This document shows, piece after piece, positions 58,233 through 64,000 of a DNA stretch of 64,000 bases. A model generated the notes under the pieces. That model did no database searches and had not been told where the DNA came from. It saw only the letters and a list, made by a program, of their open reading frames with translations. Positions within the stretch are counted from its first letter, which is position 1, and each line of letters starts with the position of its first letter. The stretch covers positions 434,001-498,000 of the forward strand of contig JAMAHW010000016.1 in NCBI GenBank assembly GCA_023627715.1. The letters run 5' to 3'. Source of the DNA: Periconia sp. R9002 (Eukaryota > Ascomycota > Dothideomycetes > Pleosporales > Periconiaceae). A program made the translations under genes and the position numbers.

Positions 58233-58609
58233 AATCTTGTGTATATACATGATATGATTGGGGTGTGTACATAATGTAATTAACTCTTTTCTCGGTATCT
58301 GATAACTCTACGCCTGAATCGAATAAGACTTGTGGGCATAACCTAGGGACGCCTGCGTACAAAAAGGTTTGAAAGACAAGCTTACCAAACTCGGGCATGG
58401 AACAAGTGTAAAGATCATTTGTAGATTGCTGTAACCAAGATTCTAACGTTTTGGCGAAAAAGAACATCAATTAGGTTTCAACATCAACCTGATGTGCTAA
58501 ATCTCCTTTTTTTCAACACCCCTTGTCAAGAATACCAGATATTGGCCAGAAAAGGGAGTGAGAGAATTTGTCAAGCCACATTTTTCTTGCATTAAGTCAT
58601 AGTTGCTAT
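58233..58609. other. Intergenic between convergent catalase and mannanase genes
   Basis: 377 bp of 3' flank; nothing recognised. Confidence 0.5.
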
Positions 58610-60342
58610 CTAGCTCGGATTCTCTTCAATCCACTTCGAGATATTTTGCTGCTGTCTAAGAACGATATTCATTGCTTCATCAGTATCGTACAAGTCGTAC
58701 CACCCGGGGCTCTCGTGCGGCGGATCGCCCGCCCAAACCATGCCGTATTCGTTCATGTACTGCGTTTCGGGCCGCCAAACGCCGCCGTAAGCCCAGGGGG
58801 AGGTGCCGATGTAGGCCCCGCCGTTCTTGAAATCGTCCATGACGGCGGAAATCACCGTCTTTACAAAAAAAAATTGTCAGTGGTCGTTGTAGACCGGGCA
58901 AAGTGCGATGGGACTCACTTCGAAATATGTGTCTTTGTGGGTAGTGCTGGCACTACTCAGGTATGGGTACTCTTTTCCCTTGTTCTGCCAGTTATCTCTC
59001 GCCATCCCGAATTCCTGAAAAAACAAAAAAAAACATAAAGTTAGCGATCGAATACATGGGACCTCATTCACACGAGCGAGGCTTACTTCGAGAAAGATGG
59101 GCTTTCCAATGTCCTTGGCCCACCGACTGGTGTCTTTGATGAACTGTTTGGCGAAACTCTGCGCAATCAACAAACTCACTTCCGTAGGATCTTCCATGTT
59201 GTAATACCCCCAATTCTGTACCCAGCAGTGCGACGTCGCGTAATCGACGGTCGAAAGATTGTGTACGGACTTGAAGACGAGCTCGCCCTGCTTACTTTCC
59301 AAGCCCACGCTGATGAGTTGTTTTGGCGCACGTTCGCGGATGAAGGAAGAGATGCGTTTTAACCAGGGGTAAAAGGAGTTTTCGTTGCTGATGAGATCGA
59401 TGCTCTGGGGTTCGTTGGCTAGCTGCCATGTCATGATGGTGGGATCTTCGTTGTACACGCGCCCGTTGATTGTGTTGCGTCTCGAGAGGACTTTGTCGAT
59501 ATGGTCCGTATACCACGCTTCGGCCTTTTCATTGGTGTACATTTGGTTGGCAAAGTCCTCAAATTCGCCGTAGGATGCAGCGCCGTCCAATGTAGTGGTG
59601 TAATCGCCCCATCCTGTTCTAGGCACTGAGCGCTGGGGTTCTTTCGTCATGTTCCAAGCGGATGGATACGGAATGGTTTTGTTGGTGGCCCAAGATATGT
59701 ATTGCCCGAAGCCACCAGACCATTGCCATTCGTTGTTCAGTGTCATTGTTGCTCGCATCCCACGCTTCGACATTTCGTCCAGGCAGATGTCCAGGCCTTT
59801 GAATATCTCTTCATTGTATTGCCCGGGAGAATTCATGAGCTGCGGGGGCGATGAGTGAGGTTCCCTGCCTTCTCATTCGCGGCATTTCAGACTATGTAGA
59901 CTCACCGGTGGATTCATCCGAAAAGGCTGAGTCGTCGGAGCACCTTCAGACGACGCCATGATACGAAGGTGATTGACACCCTTAGCAGCCATTTGATCGA
60001 GTTCTAGTACAAGGCGAGAGTAATTTCCACCTTGCGATTCAGATGCAGCCAAATTGAGGCAGGCCCAGTAGTTGAGACCCTAATGATTTTGCTCAGTACA
60101 CGAGAAAGGCGAGATTATATCGAGACGTCCTTTGTCTGCGCACTACAACTAGAGCAACACATGTGTTGTATCAACGTACGTACCGTGATGTAATGCAATC
60201 CTGCATCTGTTCTTAACCGCAACCCGTCCACGCGTACGAAATCATTCTCATCAATCGCGCGCTTACTCGACGGTTGCTCTTCAATGACCAGCGCAGAGGA
60301 CGTCAGCGCGGCCCCCAGAGAGAACACAACCAGGCCTCTCAT
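58610..60342 (-). CDS. Mannan endo-1,4-beta-mannosidase (GH5), secreted
   Basis: Predicted to cleave internal beta-1,4 bonds of plant mannans. Exons 60342-60184, 60079-59906, 59839-59087, 59014-58919 and 58858-58610 encode 476 aa. A signal peptide is seen (MRGLVVFSLGAALTSSALVI). Family features: GLNYWACLNLAA, LDQMAAKGVNHLRIMASSEG, TLNNEWQWSGGFGQYISWA, the acid/base in TWQLANEPQS and the nucleophile in FLE|EFGMARDNWQ, exactly at the exon 3/4 junction. NWGYYNMEDPT and GVWRPETQYMNEYGMVWAGD are further landmarks. No carbohydrate-binding module is present. A TATA-like TTAAATAAAT lies about 70 bp upstream. Confidence 0.92.
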
Positions 60343-60703
60343 TTTTGCGGAGGAGTATCAATTGAGTCGAATCAAAGAGGGAGGGCGCGGGGTGTTAAGT
60401 ACGCGAAAGGATTTATTTAATTTCAGCACACCTATTCTTGAAAGGCGTCGACGTAGCGACGGAGCTTCCATCATTAGGCATGGCCGTTCGTGCATGAGTG
60501 CATACTGGGGTTATACCGTTATACCTAATTGAGTGCGGAACACCACTCACCGGGACCTTGATCCGAATGACCTTGTTACATACTCTAGGGTTATGTGTGA
60601 ACAAGAATCAATGAACTATACATGACGTCGATTCAGGTACTTGTAAGTAGGTACACATGTCCTTTCTGCCTTTCTGCCATTACCCTGGAATTTATCTGGT
60701 AAT
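60343..60703. other. Intergenic, mannanase promoter / oxidoreductase 3' flank
   Basis: 361 bp between two minus-strand genes. Apart from the TATA-like element, nothing is recognised. Confidence 0.5.
60411..60420 (-). promoter_or_regulatory. TATA-like element of the mannanase gene
   Basis: Reads TTAAATAAAT on the minus strand, 69-78 bp upstream of the start codon at 60342. Confidence 0.4.
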
Positions 60704-61536
60704 CTAGCACGTATTGCCAGATGAAGTGGTGCCTCCCGCAGCGCCTCCCGCTCGCTTCAGACGCTCAAACAATTGCAGAAACGCAGCAGGGTCCTGAGCA
60801 CCACCAATCTCATATTGATCGTTGATGGTGTAATTTGGGACGCCGTGGATATTCTGTCGATACGCATCCTGGACTTCCTTGTCTACTTCAGCTCCACCTT
60901 TGCCGGTTGAAAGCCACTCTTGAGCCTCGGCCTTGTCGAGCCCAGCTTTGACGGCAGTCTCGACGAGGACGTCCTGCGATGTGATGTCCTTTTCATTTTC
61001 AAAGTAGGCAGCGAAGAGCTCTTCAATGACGCGGGTTTGCATCTGTGGGCCCTTCTTCTTGCCCAGTTGGACAAGTCTGTGGGAGTCACGCGTGTTGCCT
61101 GTTCTCCCTCCATATTTGAAGTTAATGCCTTCTTCGTTGCCAATGGCAGTCATGCGCTGGAAGATGGCTGCAGTGCGTGCCTCCCCGAACTTGGAGATGT
61201 AGTACTCCTTCTTGTCAACGTTCTTGGGAGCATCCGGCACCACTACGTTGGTGAGTACGGTGTTAGATGACTTTGGTTCTAAAGGCACATTGCAGGGGAA
61301 TGCTTAAAAGGCACTCACAGTAGAAGGGATACCAAGTTGTGGAAAAAGTGTCGTTTGAATCAGGGTACTTTTGCTTGTATGCCTCGATGCCCTTTTCCAA
61401 ACGTTTCTTGCCCACGTAGCACCATCTGTGTATGTCAGTTATCACAGGGGTAAACATCCATGCGGAGAAGAGCGGGAAGGGTGCAAACTTACGGGCAAAC
61501 TGTGTCTGAGACGATTTTGATGTTGAAGTTTGTCAT
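60704..61536 (-). CDS. DsbA/FrnE-like thioredoxin-fold oxidoreductase
   Basis: Probable thiol-disulfide oxidoreductase or isomerase of the DSBA-like family, which also holds FrnE and 2-hydroxychromene-2-carboxylate isomerases. Exons 61536-61493, 61425-61319 and 61242-60704 give 229 aa. It starts MTNFNIKIVSDTVCPWCYVG; the CPWC active site is split by intron 1. Intron 2 was set at GTGAGT...CGTAG (76 bp), joining TWYPFYL to VPDAPKNVDKKEYYISKFG; the nearer AG at 61279-61280 would create a stop. Other landmarks are GRTGNTRDSHRLVQLGKKKG, ELFAAYFENEKDITSQDVL and NIHGVPNYTINDQYEIGGAQ with the cis-Pro before YTI. No signal peptide, so probably cytosolic. TATAAGATA lies upstream. Confidence 0.9.
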
Positions 61537-62099
61537 TTTGACTAAGGTCGCTTTGAACGCCAGGGTGAAGAGGGTATGTAGGTAGGATGCTGTGTGGTGG
61601 ATCGGTGGGTGAGAGTGTGACGGTATCTTATACCGGAGTGCTGCGGGCTGTTTTGTCCGAGATGTCAGCCTGAAATTGATGATTGTTTTGCACAAAGGTA
61701 TCAGACATGTATGTACTAGTCGGTATGGTTGGCCGAAGGGATGACAAATCGGCTAGTTAGCGAGAATGTTCCGAGCGGCGAGAAAGAAAACTACCGTAAC
61801 CCAACTATGGATGGAAACCGCCTGTAGTCTGATTCGCCAGGAATGTGCGAGCGAGCTGCTATCGGAAGGTGGGGCTTGCTTGCCTCACACGTGCATACAC
61901 GGTTCAAAGTTGACTTCAATGTTTGAAGGCTTGGGCAGTCACGTGATGGTTCATGCACGTTGATGGATGCACGACATTTCACGCCATCGTCATTCATCTT
62001 CTTTACTCTACGCCGCAAAACAAAAACACCATTCGATTCTTGCCCTCTGCATAACTACATTCACGCCTATGTCTTCTCCATGGCCATGTCCTTCAGCAA
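61537..62099. other. Intergenic, oxidoreductase promoter / nuclease 3' flank
   Basis: 563 bp between two minus-strand genes. A TCACGTGATG motif (palindromic CACGTG) lies near 61938-61947. No gene seen. Confidence 0.5.
61624..61632 (-). promoter_or_regulatory. TATA-like element of the oxidoreductase gene
   Basis: Reads TATAAGATA on the minus strand, about 90 bp upstream of the start codon at 61536. Confidence 0.4.
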
Positions 62100-62841
62100 T
62101 CAGCATGTGCCAAGCATGCTTGTAAGGGCACTCTTCTCCGCGCTGGTGATTGTGAGTGAGTACACGCTTTTGACCTTCACCCACATGGAAGCGTATGTGC
62201 AGTAGTAGCTGCCTGTTGTTGCTCGGTTAGTCGAACGTCTTGCTTCTCACCCATCGTCCAATTGGGAACGTACTTAGCGGTGGCTTCCACTCTTCTGGCC
62301 CTTTGTCTCCTTTAGCCTGGTTTACGTTATCCGTCACAGCAATGAGCTGGGGATTTGTGAGGTCGTTGGCAAACGATTGACGGCGAGCGGTCGTCCATGA
62401 AGCTGCTCCAGACTGTGGTTTCTTGTCAGTGTCCAGTTCACCTCCAACCACAGTTGTTTTCAGTACCTTCCACGCATTGCTCAATGGAACAACGTGATCG
62501 ATATCGACATCCGACGCCAGACTCCACGTTGCCCCGTCATACGGCGAAAACCATGACCCCGATGTCGCAGCGCAGTCACTATTGGTTACTACGCTTGTTC
62601 CGTCTCGCTTCAGAACGGTCTCTCGTGTGTTACAAGTGCCGCTCTGGGTAATCCAGTGCGGGAAGAGATCGCGAGAGTAGCCTGTCTGAGGACCTTGAGC
62701 GGCTACTGTCAGCCCGGCAAGCAGAGACTTCGCAGTGGACGCCGACGGAATGTTCGGCGGCGCTCGGCGGACAAGGTCGGGAGTAGGGAGAGCAGCGACC
62801 AGGGCCGTGAAGACGGCTGCAACGAGAATGGACGACTTCAT
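62100..62841 (-). CDS. Secreted HNH-type nuclease-like protein (DUF1524 family)
   Basis: Predicted extracellular nuclease. Exons 62841-62467, 62412-62274 and 62212-62100 encode 208 aa. The signal peptide is MKSSILVAAVFTALVAALPT, followed by a possible Kex2 site (DLVRRA). The family core has GYSRDLFPHWITQSGTCNTR, the catalytic segment DVDIDHVVPLSNAWK and NDLTNPQLIAVTDNVNQAKG, then PEEWKPP. Intron 1 (54 bp) is in frame and codes no stop, so it is easily mistaken for exon; removing it joins NAWK to SGAASWTT as in relatives. Intron 2 removes a false end and restores SSYYCTYASMWVKVK and a final Cys (SMLGTC), for four Cys in the mature part. A TATA-like TATTTAA lies 55 bp upstream. Confidence 0.88.
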
Positions 62842-63783
62842 TGCTGGTGATGTGACGGAGAACAGAAGTTGGAAGCAAAAACGAAAAGCATGCAGTTAAA
62901 TACTTTCTGTCCTCATGTTAACAAGAGACGGTATCGGTCCAATGATAAGGGCCACGAGCATACACGCGCGTCCATGGGACATGGAATTCAAAAGGCATCC
63001 TTGCGGTTTGTACTACACGCATCGTCGTCGGCCACATAGCATAACCACCCTCCCGAAGCAGCAAGGCCAAGCAGTTCCACTTGCCTATCACCTATTGCTC
63101 TCTCGGAGCAAATAAGCGGGCGAGAGGGTAGAGATTGATGGACATTGGGAATTGGTGTTGTGGCAGAGCGAATCAAAAAGGCAAACTCGCCAGCGTGATC
63201 GACACTCGTCCGCCCCTGCTTATATGTAGCGCATATATCACGAGTACATGATGCATCTATGTACCTGCTTTTAGATCACCATTGCAGCTAGTTACCCGAC
63301 AGCTTCCCCAAACGTATTGTATCTCCGATGCGACCCAACTAGTCTGTCTCAACGACATTGACTGCACATATGAAGATGCGTGGTGGCCAGGTTTCGAGTC
63401 AATGAGGGGGCGGGGTATTGCGATTCGCCCATACATAAAATACATATTTCCATGTTTCCATGCGCCCAAACTTGGCAAATCAGTGGTAGAATACAGTTCC
63501 GCTTACCCACCCCTGCCTCCGCTACTGCCACCCCAAGTAAATTGTCTTTCTCTGCTATCGCAATCACCGATTCCTTTGTTTTGATGTCTCCGAACCACAT
63601 TAATAGCTAGCTAGGAACCATGTAGATAGTAGAGCCTGTCGGGCCCCGAGCTTGCTTTGCCAACCCTTTAGTGCTGTAATCAACCACCAAATCTACCTGC
63701 CGTTTCCGGTAGGTTCTTTCCTGTACATGACATGGAGGCATCAACGCCTTTTTCCACGCCTGCTCTGAAAATGCCGCTCGAGA
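62842..63783. other. Intergenic, nuclease promoter / right-edge gene 3' flank
   Basis: 942 bp. No gene supported; a few 70-100 codon frames overlap one another on both strands and show no family resemblance. Confidence 0.5.
62896..62902 (-). promoter_or_regulatory. TATA-like element of the nuclease gene
   Basis: Reads TATTTAA on the minus strand, 55-61 bp upstream of the start codon at 62841. Confidence 0.4.
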
Positions 63784-64000
63784 TTAATCGGCCGCGAAAT
63801 CAAACTCTTTGAACGCCTGTTTAAATTTCTCCACATCTTGCTCTTCCTCGGCTTGCGTCTGCCCGCAATCACGCCAGTCGATTCGGTCATCCAACCGCAG
63901 CAATTTGGCAAGTACTTCACGTCCAAACTGAGCATGGAACTTGATCTTCTCGTCAAAGCGCAAAACCAGGCTCGTCTGCGTTTCGCAGTCATTCTGAGGA
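63784..64000 (-). CDS. C-terminal end of an unidentified protein (partial)
   Basis: The minus-strand frame ending at 63784 is open to the window edge and codes about 72 residues: NDCETQTSLVLRFDEKIKFH, AQFGREVLAKLLRLDDRIDW, RDCGQTQAEEEQDVEKFKQA, FKEFDFAAD. It is charged, helical-looking and protein-like, unlike the overlapping frame with many Arg. The 5' part lies outside the window. I do not recognise the family. Confidence 0.6.
   Translation of the reverse strand, partial: PQNDCETQTSLVLRFDEKIKFHAQFGREVLAKLLRLDDRIDWRDCGQTQAEEEQDVEKFKQAFKEFDFAAD

Noticed and set aside
61279..61318. 40 bp alternative for intron 2 of the DsbA-like gene
   Set aside because: It creates a TAA at the junction; the 76 bp intron restores the conserved FYL-VPDAP segment.
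62227..62273. Nuclease ending in RWVRSKTFD without a third exon
   Set aside because: This end is read-through into a GTACGT intron; splicing restores the conserved YYCTYA..VKVK C-terminus and a fourth Cys.

Overview
The window is about 64 kb of nuclear DNA from a filamentous ascomycete (Pezizomycotina). The evidence is intron-rich genes with 45-110 bp introns, GTNNGT donors, CTAAC/CTAAT branch points, short intergenic gaps, pyrimidine-rich leaders and CAAAATG-type start contexts. A dothideomycete-like fungus is my best guess, but only a guess. There are no operons, CRISPR arrays or rRNA genes, and I found no convincing tRNA. Most coding regions are spliced; exon joins were worked out by hand from reading frame, splice consensus and family conservation.

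Region 1 (1-33.7 kb) is a dense core-gene block: 3' end of glutaryl-CoA dehydrogenase, a Ubc4/5-type E2, an organellar-looking poly(A)/terminal nucleotidyltransferase, trehalose-6-phosphate phosphatase (TPS2), a 79-aa conserved-looking small protein, mitochondrial GatB, an Sfb3/Lst1-type Sec24 paralogue, AP-2 sigma, COG6, ATG9, a UBR7/Mlo2-like ubiquitin ligase, MCM2, ribosomal proteins L30 and L10, and a secreted Ser/Thr-rich protein. COG6/ATG9 and the UBR7-like gene/MCM2 are divergent pairs with short shared promoters; the latter contains an ACGCGT (MCB) site suited to MCM2.

Region 2 (about 31.8-41.3 kb) is the accessory island. It holds degenerate direct repeats, three copies of a ~190 bp repeat with RIP-like transition differences, a 30 bp tandem repeat, a large intronless superfamily 1 helicase with an RGG tail, a ~106 bp duplicated copy of that helicase's 5' end 4.5 kb away, a degenerate gene fragment, and a ~186 bp MITE-like element with 38 bp terminal inverted repeats inserted in that fragment.

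Region 3 (41.4-53.7 kb) returns to conserved genes: a kinesin with a C-terminal helix-hairpin-helix (Kid/KIF22-like), a two-finger C2H2 regulator, SEC24 itself (seven introns, one with a GC-AG boundary) and an eisosome Pil1/Lsp1-type BAR protein whose start codon seems split by an intron.

Region 4 (55.5-64 kb) groups mainly secreted or stress proteins: a secreted large-subunit catalase, a GH5 mannanase, a cytosolic DsbA/FrnE-like oxidoreductase, a secreted HNH-type nuclease, and the C-terminal end of an unidentified gene at the right edge.

Functionally the window is rich in membrane-traffic genes (both Sec24 classes, AP-2 sigma, COG6, ATG9, eisosome protein). I did not find a clear novel multi-gene system; the helicase/repeat/MITE island is the most unusual part.
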